Shown piece after piece: positions 14,736 to 23,588 of a DNA stretch of 53,927 nucleotides; position 1 is the stretch's first letter; the number at the start of each line of letters is the position of its first letter. The notes beneath the pieces are model-generated. The model saw only the letters and a list, made by a program, of their open reading frames with translations. It was not told where the DNA came from and did not search any database. Position numbers and translations under genes: made by a program. Source of the stretch: JANYJJ01 sp038241115. Lineage in GTDB: Bacteria > Pseudomonadota > Gammaproteobacteria > Burkholderiales > Burkholderiaceae_C. The stretch is taken from NCBI GenBank assembly GCA_038241115.1, contig JBBRGA010000003.1, positions 1 through 53,927 on the forward strand, in the 5' to 3' direction.

Positions 14736-16529
14736 ATGAGCTACGTTGCCCCCGTCAAAGACATGCTGTTTTGCATGAAGGAATTGGCCGACCTTGAAGA
14801 GGTCGCGAAGATCCCAGCGTTTGAAGATGCGGGTCTCGAAACCGCGCAGGCCGTGTTGGAAGAGTGCGCGAAGTTCACTGAAGGTGTGCTGGCGCCCTTG
14901 AATTGGGAAGGCGACAAAAACCCGTCGAGTTGGAAAAACGGCGTCGTCACCACCACGCCTGGTTTCAAAGACGCATTTCGACAGTTCGGTGAAGGTGGCT
15001 GGCAAGGTTTGCAGCACCCGGCCGACTTCGGCGGTCAGGGCTTGCCCAAGACCATCGGTGCCGCGTGCATCGAGATGATCAACAGCGCCAACATGAGCTT
15101 TGCGCTGTGTCCCTTGTTGACCGACGGCGCAATTGAAGCGTTGCTCACCGCGGGCAGCGACGAACAAAAAGCCTTGTATTTGCCGAAAATGATTTCGGGC
15201 GAGTGGACAGGCACCATGAACCTGACCGAGCCGCAGGCCGGCAGCGACCTTGCCATGGTGCGCACCAGGGCTGAGCCGCAGCCTGACGGCAGCTTCAAAA
15301 TCTTTGGAACAAAGATCTACATCACCTACGGCGAACACGACATGGCGAGCAACATCGTCCACCTCGTGCTGGCGCGCGTGGTGGGTGCGCCTGAGGGCGT
15401 AAAGGGCATCAGCCTGTTCATCGTGCCCAAGTTCAGGGTGCATGCAGATGGAACGTTGGGCGATCGCAACGATGCGCATTGCGTCAGCATCGAGCACAAG
15501 TTGGGCATCAAGGCCAGCCCCACAGCGGTGCTTCAATTTGGTGACCACGGCGGCGCTATCGGCCAACTGATTGGCCAGGAAAATCGTGGCCTCGAGTACA
15601 TGTTCATCATGATGAATGCGGCCCGTTACGCGGTCGGTGTGCAGGGCATCGCGGTGGCTGAAATGGCCTACCAAAAAGCGGCCCACTACGCCAAAGACCG
15701 CGTGCAGAGCCGCCCCGTAGACGGATCGACTCCCGGCAGCGCCACCATCATTCACCACCCCGATGTGCGCCGCATGTTGATGACGATGCGCGCCTACACC
15801 GAAGGCTGTCGCAGCATGGCTTTTGTTGCGGCGGCGGCGTTTGATGCAGCGCATCACCACGCTGATGCCGAGGTTCGCAAGCAGAACCAGGCCTTCTATG
15901 AATTCATGGTGCCTCTGGTCAAAGGCTTCAGCACCGAGATGAGTTTGGAAGTCACAAGTCTGGGCGTGCAAGTTCACGGCGGCATGGGTTTTATTGAAGA
16001 AACGGGTGCCGCGCAGTACTACAGAGACGCCAAGATACTGACCATCTACGAAGGCACCACCGCGATTCAAGCCAATGACTTGGTGGGCCGCAAAACAGCG
16101 CGCGACGGCGGTCGTACGGCCAAAGCCATTGCCGACCAAATAGCTGCCACCGAAGCTGCACTGATGGCCAGCGGCACCGCTGTGGCTTTGACCATGCACA
16201 AGCGGCTGAGCGCGGCCCGACATGCGTTTTTGAGTGTGGTCGACTTTGTTTGCGGTGCCAGCAAATCCGACCCCAACGCTGTGTTCGCAGGCTCGGTGCC
16301 TTACCTGATGCTGGCGGGCAATGTGATGGCCGGCTGGCAAATGGCGCGCTCGCTGTTGATTGCAGAAGAGCAACTGGCCGTGGGTGCAGGAGACGCCTCA
16401 TTTTTGAAGGCAAAGATAGCCACTGCGCGCTTCTACGGCGACCACATTTTGAGCAAGGCCTCGGGCATGCGCGACGCCATCGTCGAGGGCGCGGACAGCG
16501 TTACCGCCATGGCGCTGGATTCGTTTTAA
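14736..16529 (+). CDS. Acyl-CoA dehydrogenase, large (~600 aa) family with N-terminal extension
   Basis: At 597 residues it belongs to the long acyl-CoA dehydrogenase group, with a short extra N-terminal domain (~3-35) and a C-terminal helical domain (~470-590). Canonical stretches are MNLTEPQAGSDLAMVRT (FAD/substrate region) and GGMGFIEETGAAQYYRDAKI followed by TIYEGTTAIQ, whose Glu is the likely catalytic base. It oxidises an acyl-CoA and would hand electrons to EtfBA encoded just upstream. Annotation pipelines often name this family after DmdC (3-methylmercaptopropionyl-CoA dehydrogenase), but the substrate cannot be read from sequence. The start follows a 112-base gap containing the etfA terminator. 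Confidence 0.92.
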   Translation: MSYVAPVKDMLFCMKELADLEEVAKIPAFEDAGLETAQAVLEECAKFTEGVLAPLNWEGDKNPSSWKNGVVTTTPGFKDAFRQFGEGGWQGLQHPADFGGQGLPKTIGAACIEMINSANMSFALCPLLTDGAIEALLTAGSDEQKALYLPKMISGEWTGTMNLTEPQAGSDLAMVRTRAEPQPDGSFKIFGTKIYITYGEHDMASNIVHLVLARVVGAPEGVKGISLFIVPKFRVHADGTLGDRNDAHCVSIEHKLGIKASPTAVLQFGDHGGAIGQLIGQENRGLEYMFIMMNAARYAVGVQGIAVAEMAYQKAAHYAKDRVQSRPVDGSTPGSATIIHHPDVRRMLMTMRAYTEGCRSMAFVAAAAFDAAHHHADAEVRKQNQAFYEFMVPLVKGFSTEMSLEVTSLGVQVHGGMGFIEETGAAQYYRDAKILTIYEGTTAIQANDLVGRKTARDGGRTAKAIADQIAATEAALMASGTAVALTMHKRLSAARHAFLSVVDFVCGASKSDPNAVFAGSVPYLMLAGNVMAGWQMARSLLIAEEQLAVGAGDASFLKAKIATARFYGDHILSKASGMRDAIVEGADSVTAMALDSF

Positions 16530-16580
16530 CGAGGCCTTTGGCCACGTCTTCATTTGAGTTTGTTTAAACCGGAGTTGCTT

Positions 16581-17534
16581 GTGACTTTGCCCGCCGTTCT
16601 GCAAAACCTGCCCTTGCCCATCATCGGCGCGCCCTTGTTCATCATCAGCACGCCGAAGCTGGTGATTGCGCAGTGCATCGCCGGTGTCGTGGGCTCGATG
16701 CCCTCGCTGAACGCGCGCCCTGCCGAGCTGCTCGACGATTGGTTGGCAGAGATCACCGAAACGCTGGCCGCCTACAACAAAGCGCATCCTGACAAACCTG
16801 CCGCGCCTTACGCCATCAACCAGATCGTCCACAAAAGCAACGACCGTTTGGACGCTGACATGGCTCTGTGCGCCAAGTACAAGGTGCCCCTCATCATCAG
16901 TTCGCTCGGAGCGCGCACCGATGTCAATGATGCGGTCCATGCCTGGGGCGGCGTGGTGATGCACGACATCATCAACAATTTCTTCGCCAGAAAGGCGATA
17001 GAGAAGGGCGCTGACGGCCTCATTGCGGTGGCCGCTGGTGCGGGTGGTCACGCTGGCGTGAAGAGTCCGTTTGCGTTGATCCAAGAAATTCGAGAATGGT
17101 TTGACGGCCCGCTGGCGCTCAGTGGCTCTATCGCCAGCGGCGGTGCCGTGGCCGCTGCTCTGGCCATGGGCGCCGACTTCGCCTACATCGGTTCGGCCTT
17201 CATTGCAACCGACGAAGCCCGCGCGGTCGACGGTTACAAGCAGATGATTGTCGAAAGCTCCAGCGATGACATCGTCTATAGCAACCTGTTCACAGGCGTT
17301 CATGGCAACTACCTCAAGGGCTCGGTTCGAGCTGCGGGCATGGACCCCGAGGCGTTGCCAGAAAGTGATCCGAGCAAAATGAATTTTGGTGGTGCTGCCA
17401 CCAAGGCCTGGAAAGACATTTGGGGCTGCGGCCAAGGCATCAGCGCGGTCAAAAAAGTGGTGCCCACGGCCGAGTTGGTGGCGCGCATTTCCGCAGAGTA
17501 CAAGCTGGCAAAAGCTCGCGTGAACGCTGCTTGA
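16581..17534 (+). CDS. Nitronate monooxygenase / 2-nitropropane dioxygenase-like flavoprotein
   Basis: The 317-residue product is a TIM-barrel FMN protein of the NMO family. It shows PIIGAPLFIISTPKLVIAQC near the N-terminus, the GAGGHAG motif at ~150, and the phosphate-binding half SGSIASGGAVAAALAMGADFAYIGSAF. Family members oxidise nitronates, but many are of unknown substrate. I chose GTG 16581 because GGAG lies 6 bases upstream and the protein then begins at the conserved LPLPIIGAP region; a TTG at 16554 would add nine residues. It follows the acyl-CoA dehydrogenase by 51 bases and is probably co-transcribed. Confidence 0.85.
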   Translation: MTLPAVLQNLPLPIIGAPLFIISTPKLVIAQCIAGVVGSMPSLNARPAELLDDWLAEITETLAAYNKAHPDKPAAPYAINQIVHKSNDRLDADMALCAKYKVPLIISSLGARTDVNDAVHAWGGVVMHDIINNFFARKAIEKGADGLIAVAAGAGGHAGVKSPFALIQEIREWFDGPLALSGSIASGGAVAAALAMGADFAYIGSAFIATDEARAVDGYKQMIVESSSDDIVYSNLFTGVHGNYLKGSVRAAGMDPEALPESDPSKMNFGGAATKAWKDIWGCGQGISAVKKVVPTAELVARISAEYKLAKARVNAA

Positions 17535-17659
17535 CCCAGCTTGAGGCTCAACGAATTGACGGCTCAAGGCCCGCCTGATGGGCGCTTCAAGAGTCTCTTG
17601 ATCGGCACCTCGGTGCTACATTCGTTCGAACAAGTTTTTATGTCCTTCCCTTCCTCTTT

Positions 17660-17768
17660 TCTGGCAACAGCAAAGGTGGATCGCTAGTCCGCCCACCGGA
17701 AAACCCGGGTAGCGGAAGGTTTTTTAACCCACTGTCGTGCCGGAAACCGGTGCAAGAGGTGAGCGCAA
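17660..17768 (+). ncRNA. Candidate sucA RNA motif in the odhA leader
   Basis: The leader of odhA can form several helices. ggtgg (17675-17679) can pair with the ccacc before the gggt segment. The hairpin gtgccgg-aaa-ccggtgc (17737-17753, seven pairs including two G-U) sits directly before the ribosome binding site agaggtgag (17755-17763). A cis-regulatory motif named sucA is known from just this position in Burkholderiales, and placement, order and RBS proximity fit. I could not run the covariance model, so the assignment rests on context and base pairing. Confidence 0.6.
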
Positions 17769-20627
17769 ATGATGCAGCAATACCGGGCTAACTCCCATCT
17801 GTTCGGGGGCAACGCGCCCTACGTTGAAGAGATGTACGAGGCTTATCTCGACAACCCCGGCTCGGTCGACGAGCAATGGCGCGCCTACTTCGACGCCCTT
17901 CAACACGTGCCAGCCGGCGACGGTTCTGAAGACCGCGATGTGGCACATGCGCCCGTGGTCGAGTCCTTCGCGCAGCGCGCCAAAGCCAACGCCTTCGGCA
18001 ACAAAGTCAGCGGCTCCGACTTGGCCATTGCGCGCAAGCAAGTGCACGTTCAATCGCTCATTGCTGCCTACCGATTTCTAGGTTCACGTTGGGCCGACCT
18101 CGATCCGCTGAAGCGCCAAGAGCGTCCGAAAATCCCTGAGCTGGAGCCGGCCTTCTACGATCTCAGCGAGTCCGACATGGACATCGCCTTCAGCGCCAGC
18201 AACACGTACTTCTCAACCGCCGAAAACATGACGTTGCGGCAAATCGTGCAGGCACTGCGCGAAACGTATTGCGGCTCCATTGGAGCCGAGTACATGCACA
18301 TCACCGACCCGGCCGAGAAGCGTTGGTGGCAGCAGCGTTTGGAGACCATACGCTCCAAACCGAATTTCAACGCCGATGAAAAAACCCACATCCTTGAACG
18401 CTTGACGGCGGCCGAGGGCCTGGAGCGCTACTTGCACACCAAGTACGTCGGGCAGAAACGCTTCTCGCTCGAAGGCAGCGAAAGCTTCATCGCGTCGATG
18501 GATGAGTTGATCCAGCGCGGCGCAGTGAAAGGGGTGCAGGAGATCGTGATCGGCATGGCTCACCGCGGTCGCTTGAATGTGCTGGTCAACACGCTGGGCA
18601 AAGCGCCGGCCGACTTGTTCTCGGAGTTCGATCACACCGCGCCTGAGAACTTGCCCTCGGGCGACGTGAAATACCACCAAGGTTTCTCCAGCGACGTGAC
18701 CACCTCAGCAGGTCCGGTGCACCTGAGCCTGGCCTTCAACCCGTCGCACCTTGAAATTGTCAACCCGGTGGTAGAAGGTTCGGTGAAGGCGCGCTTGGAT
18801 CGCCGCGGCGATAAAAAGGGTGACTCGGTGTTGCCGATCATCGTCCACGGTGACGCTGCTTTTGCCGGACAAGGCGTGGTGATGGAGACGCTGGCATTGG
18901 CACAAACGCGCGGCTATTTCACTGGGGGCTCGGTGCACATCGTCATCAACAACCAAATCGGTTTCACCACCAGCGACCCGCGCGACACGCGCTCGACGCT
19001 GTACTGCACTGACGTGGTCAAGATGATCGAAGCGCCGGTCTTGCACGTCAACGGCGACGACCCCGAGGCTGTGGTGTTGGCATCGCAAATGGCGCTCGAC
19101 TACCGCCAACAATTCAACAAAGACGTGGTGGTGGACATTGTTTGCTTCCGCAAGCTGGGCCACAACGAGCAAGACACGCCGGCGCTGACGCAGCCGCTGA
19201 TGTACAAAAAAATTGCACAGCACCCAGGCACCCGCAAACTCTACGGCGACAAGCTGGTCACGCAAAACGTGATGGGTGCCGACGGCCCCGACAACATGGT
19301 GAAAGCATTCCGCGCGGCGATGGACGCAGGCAAGCACACGCACGATCCTGTGTTGACCAACTTCAAGAGCAAGTACGCCGTGGACTGGTCACCCTTCCTC
19401 GGCAAAAAATGGACAGATGCTGCCGACACCGCCTTGCCCACGGCCGAGATCAAGCGACTCGCTGAGCGGATCACCACGCTGCCTAAAGACTTCAAAGCGC
19501 ATCCCTTGGTCGAAAAGGTGATTGCCGACCGTGCGGCGATGGGCCGCGGCGAGATCAACGTTGACTGGGGCATGGGCGAGCATCTGGCTTATGCATCGTT
19601 GGTGGCCAGCGGCTACGCGGTGCGCTTGTCAGGCGAAGACTGCGGCCGCGGCACCTTTACGCACCGCCACGCCGTTCTGCACGATCAAAACCGTGAGCGT
19701 TGGAACGAAGGCACTTACACGCCGCTGCGGCACATCGCCGAAGGGCAAGCACCGTTCGTCGTCATTGACTCACTTTTGTCTGAAGAGGCAGTGCTGGGGT
19801 TTGAGTACGGCTACGCTTCATCCGAGCCCAACACGCTGGTGATTTGGGAGGCGCAGTTCGGTGACTTTGCCAACGGCGCGCAGGTGGTGATCGACCAGTT
19901 CATCGCCTCAGGCGAGGTGAAATGGGGCCGCGCCAATGGCATCACCTTGATGCTGCCGCACGGCTATGAAGGGCAGGGGCCTGAGCACTCGTCCGCGCGT
20001 CTCGAGCGCTTCATGCAATTGGCCGCCGATAACAACATGCAGATCGTGCAGCCCACGTCCAGCAGTCAGATATTCCACTTGCTGCGTCGCCAGATGGTGC
20101 GCATGTTCCGCAAGCCGCTGGTGATCATGACGCCCAAGTCCTTGCTGCGCGCTAAAGATGCGGGCTCGCCGTTGTCTGAGTTCACCAAGGGTGAGTTCCG
20201 CACGGTCATTGGGCCGAATCATCCCGATCTCGATCCGCTGAAAGTCAAGCGCGTGATCGCTTGTTCCGGCAAGGTGGCCTACGACCTGATGAAGCGGCGC
20301 GATGAGAGCAAGGCGAACACTGTGGTGGTGTTGCGCGTAGAGCAGCTCTACCCGTTCCCTCACAAAGCCTTCGCCGCGGAAATGAAGAAGTTTCCCAACG
20401 CCACCGAAATTGTGTGGGCGCAGGACGAGCCGCAAAACCAGGGCGCATGGTTTTTTGTTCAGCACTTCATCCATGAAAACATGGTCGAAGGGCAGAAGCT
20501 GGGCTACGCAGGCCGTCCCGCTTCCGCGTCACCTGCTGTGGGCTATGCGCATTTGCACCAGGAGCAGTTGAAGGCTTTGTTAGACCAAGCGTTTGGCAAG
20601 CTCAAGGGCTTTGTGCTGAGCAAGTAA
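17769..20627 (+). CDS. odhA: 2-oxoglutarate dehydrogenase E1 component
   Basis: This 952-residue thiamine-diphosphate enzyme decarboxylates 2-oxoglutarate and transfers the succinyl group to the lipoyl arm of OdhB. Signatures include the N-terminal YVEEMYEAYLDNPGSVDEQW docking region, VIGMAHRGRLNVLVNTLGK, HGDAAFAGQGVVMETLAL (TPP/Mg site), GHNEQDTPALTQPLMY and the C-terminal VEQLYPFP segment. It starts at ATG 17769 behind a strong agaggtgag; a second ATG follows at once. It is first in the odhA-odhB-lpdA operon and its leader carries the candidate sucA RNA. Length is normal. Confidence 0.98.
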   Translation: MMQQYRANSHLFGGNAPYVEEMYEAYLDNPGSVDEQWRAYFDALQHVPAGDGSEDRDVAHAPVVESFAQRAKANAFGNKVSGSDLAIARKQVHVQSLIAAYRFLGSRWADLDPLKRQERPKIPELEPAFYDLSESDMDIAFSASNTYFSTAENMTLRQIVQALRETYCGSIGAEYMHITDPAEKRWWQQRLETIRSKPNFNADEKTHILERLTAAEGLERYLHTKYVGQKRFSLEGSESFIASMDELIQRGAVKGVQEIVIGMAHRGRLNVLVNTLGKAPADLFSEFDHTAPENLPSGDVKYHQGFSSDVTTSAGPVHLSLAFNPSHLEIVNPVVEGSVKARLDRRGDKKGDSVLPIIVHGDAAFAGQGVVMETLALAQTRGYFTGGSVHIVINNQIGFTTSDPRDTRSTLYCTDVVKMIEAPVLHVNGDDPEAVVLASQMALDYRQQFNKDVVVDIVCFRKLGHNEQDTPALTQPLMYKKIAQHPGTRKLYGDKLVTQNVMGADGPDNMVKAFRAAMDAGKHTHDPVLTNFKSKYAVDWSPFLGKKWTDAADTALPTAEIKRLAERITTLPKDFKAHPLVEKVIADRAAMGRGEINVDWGMGEHLAYASLVASGYAVRLSGEDCGRGTFTHRHAVLHDQNRERWNEGTYTPLRHIAEGQAPFVVIDSLLSEEAVLGFEYGYASSEPNTLVIWEAQFGDFANGAQVVIDQFIASGEVKWGRANGITLMLPHGYEGQGPEHSSARLERFMQLAADNNMQIVQPTSSSQIFHLLRRQMVRMFRKPLVIMTPKSLLRAKDAGSPLSEFTKGEFRTVIGPNHPDLDPLKVKRVIACSGKVAYDLMKRRDESKANTVVVLRVEQLYPFPHKAFAAEMKKFPNATEIVWAQDEPQNQGAWFFVQHFIHENMVEGQKLGYAGRPASASPAVGYAHLHQEQLKALLDQAFGKLKGFVLSK

Positions 20628-20786
20628 ACCGCGCTCGGGCCTGAGGAAACACTCGGCGAAGCGGTCAAACGAGCCGCCAACACAGCAGGCATCCAAGCGG
20701 CCAGCCAATCGGCCAGCCAAGCGACAGACGAAGAATTCAGCGCCGCGAGCCGCGGCGCCACCAGATAAAAAGAACGAAAGAAAATC
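20628..20786 (+). other. odhA-odhB intergenic region, open in frame after the odhA stop
   Basis: After the odhA TAA the same frame stays open for about 46 codons to a TAA near 20766, with an Ala/Ser/Gln-rich stretch around 20690-20730 (IQAASQSASQAT). There is no start codon with a ribosome binding site in it. It may be chance in GC-rich DNA or the remains of a longer C-terminus. Confidence 0.3.
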
Positions 20787-22085
20787 ATGGCCATCGTAGA
20801 AGTCAAAGTCCCGCAGTTGTCCGAATCCGTGGCCGAAGCCACGCTGTTGGTGTGGAAGAAAAAGCCCGGCGACGCAGTGGCGCTGGATGAAATTCTGGTG
20901 GAAATCGAGACCGATAAAGTCGTGCTCGAAGTGCCCGCTCCTGCGGCCGGTGTGATGGCTCAGTTGGTGAAGAATGACGGCGACATGTGCGTGGCCGAAG
21001 AGGTCATCGCCCGCATAGACACTGAAGGCACAGTGGCCGTGAGCCCGCTGGCGGTGACTGCCGTGGCCACTTCGCCCGCGCCGGCATCAGAAGCCCCGGC
21101 TGCCGCAAAAGCCAGCTCAGTCGCCATGCCGGCCGCTGCCAAGTTGATGGCCGATAACAGCTTGGCCAGCGGCTCGGTTGCGGGCACAGGTAAGGACGGC
21201 CGCGTCACCAAGGGCGACGTGTTGAGCGCACTGGAAACGGCCGCCAAGCCTGTGGCAGCGCCGACGCAAGCACCAGCACCAGCACCGGCACCGGCACCAA
21301 CAACACCCACCGCACCCAAACCCTCGGCCGCTGCCAAACCCGCACTCATGGCGGTGCCTGTGCCGGTGGGCGTTCGACTCGACGAGCGCCCCGAGCAGCG
21401 TGTGCCCATGAGCCGCTTGCGCGCTCGGGTTGCCGAGCGCTTGGTGCAATCGCAAAGTACTAATGCCATCCTCACCACCTTCAACGAGGTGAACATGGCG
21501 CCGCTGATGGAAATGCGCAAACGTTTCCAGGAAAAGTTTGAAAAAGAACACGGCGTGAAGGTCGGCTTCATGAGCTTCTTCGTCAAAGCCGCGGTGCATG
21601 CGCTCAAAAAGTACCCCATCATCAATGCGTCAGTTGACGGCAATGACATCGTGTATCACGGCTACTTTGACATCGGCATTGCGGTGGGTTCACCGCGCGG
21701 CTTGGTGGTGCCTATCCTGCGCAACGCCGACCAGATGAGCTTTGCCGACATCGAGAAAAAGATCGCTGAATTCGGCCAGAAAGCGCGTGACGGAAAGCTG
21801 TCGCTCGACGACCTGACGGGCGGCACTTTTTCGATCAGCAATGGGGGCACGTTTGGCTCGATGTTGTCCACACCGATCATCAACCCGCCGCAGTCGGCCA
21901 TCCTTGGCGTGCACGCCACCAAAGACCGCGCGGTGGTGGAAAACGGCGAAATCGTGATCCGTCCAATGAACTACCTGGCAATGTCTTACGACCACCGCAT
22001 CATCGACGGGCGCGAAGCGGTGCTCGGTTTGGTGGCCATGAAAGAAGCGCTTGAAGACCCCGCACGCTTGCTGTTTGACATCTGA
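20787..22085 (+). CDS. odhB: Dihydrolipoyl succinyltransferase (E2 of 2-oxoglutarate dehydrogenase)
   Basis: The 432-residue protein has three parts. A lipoyl domain (~2-77) carries the lipoylated Lys44 in EIETDKVVLEVPAP. A peripheral subunit-binding domain (~112-152) contains AAAKLMADNSLASGSVAGTG. After an Ala-Pro linker comes the acyltransferase domain (~200-432), with SYDHRIIDGREAV as the active-site His-Asp motif. It forms the core of the complex with OdhA and LpdA. The Ala-Pro linker, a flexible swinging arm, is of ordinary type. The gene lies between odhA and lpdA with short gaps. Confidence 0.97.
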   Translation: MAIVEVKVPQLSESVAEATLLVWKKKPGDAVALDEILVEIETDKVVLEVPAPAAGVMAQLVKNDGDMCVAEEVIARIDTEGTVAVSPLAVTAVATSPAPASEAPAAAKASSVAMPAAAKLMADNSLASGSVAGTGKDGRVTKGDVLSALETAAKPVAAPTQAPAPAPAPAPTTPTAPKPSAAAKPALMAVPVPVGVRLDERPEQRVPMSRLRARVAERLVQSQSTNAILTTFNEVNMAPLMEMRKRFQEKFEKEHGVKVGFMSFFVKAAVHALKKYPIINASVDGNDIVYHGYFDIGIAVGSPRGLVVPILRNADQMSFADIEKKIAEFGQKARDGKLSLDDLTGGTFSISNGGTFGSMLSTPIINPPQSAILGVHATKDRAVVENGEIVIRPMNYLAMSYDHRIIDGREAVLGLVAMKEALEDPARLLFDI

Positions 22086-22112
22086 CATCAGAACTCGGAA
22101 CCTGAACAACCA

Positions 22113-23555
22113 ATGAGCAACAAACAGTTTGATGTCATCGTCATCGGTGGTGGTCCAGGCGGCTACATTGCCGCCATTCGCGCGGCGCAATTGGGCTTCA
22201 GCGTGGCTTGCATCGACGAGTGGAAAAACGACAAGGGCGGCCCGGCACCGGGCGGCACTTGCACCAATGTCGGCTGCATTCCGTCGAAGGCGCTGTTGCA
22301 ATCGAGCGAGCACTTCGATCAAGCCGGACATCACTTTGCCGATCACGGTATCGGCTTGTCCAACCTGACCATGGACATCGCGAAAATGCAGGGTCGCAAA
22401 GACACCGTGGTCAAGCAGAACAACGACGGCATCTTGTACTTGTTGAAGAAAAACAAAGTCAGCTTCTTCCACGGTCGAGGCTCGTTTGTCAAAGCGGCAG
22501 ACGGCAATTATGAGATTGCGGTGGTTGGCGCATCGAATGAAAATTTGACCTGCAAATACGTTGTCTTGGCGACCGGTTCGAACGCCCGTGTTTTACCCGG
22601 CGCGCCCTTCGACGAAGAGACCTTCTTGTCAAATGACGGCGCTTTGAAAATGAGCGCGGTGCCCGCCAAGTTGGGCGTGATCGGCGCTGGCGTCATTGGC
22701 TTGGAACTGGGTTCCGTATGGCGACGTCTGGGTTCAGACGTGACGGTGCTGGAAGCGCTGCCCGTGTTCTTGAGCGCGGTCGATGAGCAAATCGCCAAAG
22801 AAGCGCACAAGGCCTTCACCAAGCAAGGGCTGAAGATCAACTTGGGCGTGAAAATTGTCGAAATCAAGAAGGCCAAGAAGGGCGTCAACCACGTTGTCAA
22901 CATCGATTACAACGACGCCAAAGGCCAAGCCCAAACGCTCAGCGTTGACAAGCTGATTGTGTCCATTGGCCGCACTGCCAACACGATGGGCTTGAACGCA
23001 GAAGCGGTCGGCCTGAAGCTGGACGAGCGCGGCACCATTGCGGTGGACGACCACTGCCAAACCAACTTGCCCAACGTGTGGGCGGTGGGCGATGCGGTGC
23101 GAGGTCCCATGTTGGCGCACAAGGCTGAAGAAGAAGGCGTGGCAGTCGCGGAGCGCATTGCGGGCCAACACCCGCACGTCAACTTCAACACCGTGCCTTG
23201 GGTGATCTATACCGCACCTGAGATTGCCTGGGTGGGACAAACAGAACAGCAACTCAAAGCCGAAGGCCGCGCCTACAAGGCGGGCACTTTTCCCTTCATG
23301 GCCAACGGCCGCGCGCGTGCGCTGGGCGACACCACCGGCATGGTGAAGTTTCTGGCCGACGCGAAAACCGATGAGATTTTGGGCGTCCACATCGTCGGCC
23401 CGCAAGCGTCGGAGTTGATCGCAGAGGCGGTTGTGGCGATGGAGTTCAAAGCCAGCGCCGAGGACATCGGGCGGATTTGCCACGCCCATCCGAGCTTGAG
23501 CGAAGCCACCAAAGAAGCCGCACTCGCGGTCGATAAACGCAGTCTGAATTTCTGA
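22113..23555 (+). CDS. lpdA: Dihydrolipoyl dehydrogenase (E3)
   Basis: The 480-residue flavoprotein has an FAD-binding motif (IVIGGGPGGYIAAIRAAQLG), redox-active Cys50 and Cys55 in GGTCTNVGCIPSKALL, an NAD-binding motif (VIGAGVIGLELGSVWRRLG), the second FAD motif (VWAVGDAVRGPMLAHKAEEEG) and the C-terminal dimer/active-site segment HAHPSLSEATKEA. It re-oxidises the lipoyl group of OdhB with NAD. It starts 27 bases after odhB, completing the odhA-odhB-lpdA unit. Confidence 0.98.
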   Translation: MSNKQFDVIVIGGGPGGYIAAIRAAQLGFSVACIDEWKNDKGGPAPGGTCTNVGCIPSKALLQSSEHFDQAGHHFADHGIGLSNLTMDIAKMQGRKDTVVKQNNDGILYLLKKNKVSFFHGRGSFVKAADGNYEIAVVGASNENLTCKYVVLATGSNARVLPGAPFDEETFLSNDGALKMSAVPAKLGVIGAGVIGLELGSVWRRLGSDVTVLEALPVFLSAVDEQIAKEAHKAFTKQGLKINLGVKIVEIKKAKKGVNHVVNIDYNDAKGQAQTLSVDKLIVSIGRTANTMGLNAEAVGLKLDERGTIAVDDHCQTNLPNVWAVGDAVRGPMLAHKAEEEGVAVAERIAGQHPHVNFNTVPWVIYTAPEIAWVGQTEQQLKAEGRAYKAGTFPFMANGRARALGDTTGMVKFLADAKTDEILGVHIVGPQASELIAEAVVAMEFKASAEDIGRICHAHPSLSEATKEAALAVDKRSLNF

Positions 23556-23588
23556 TCGACCGCGTGTCGTTGGCGCCCGTTCGCAGTC

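Noticed and set aside
14631..16373. A 580-codon open frame antisense to the acyl-CoA dehydrogenase
   Set aside because: It mirrors the codon structure of a clear enzyme gene in GC-rich DNA, has no recognisable motif and covers a terminator.
16398..17567. A 389-codon minus-strand frame opposite the nitronate-monooxygenase-like gene
   Set aside because: No motif, and it overlaps two well-supported genes on the other strand.
21240..21330. Ala-Pro repeat in odhB as a novel repeat
   Set aside because: Flexible Ala-Pro linkers are a normal part of E2 acyltransferases.
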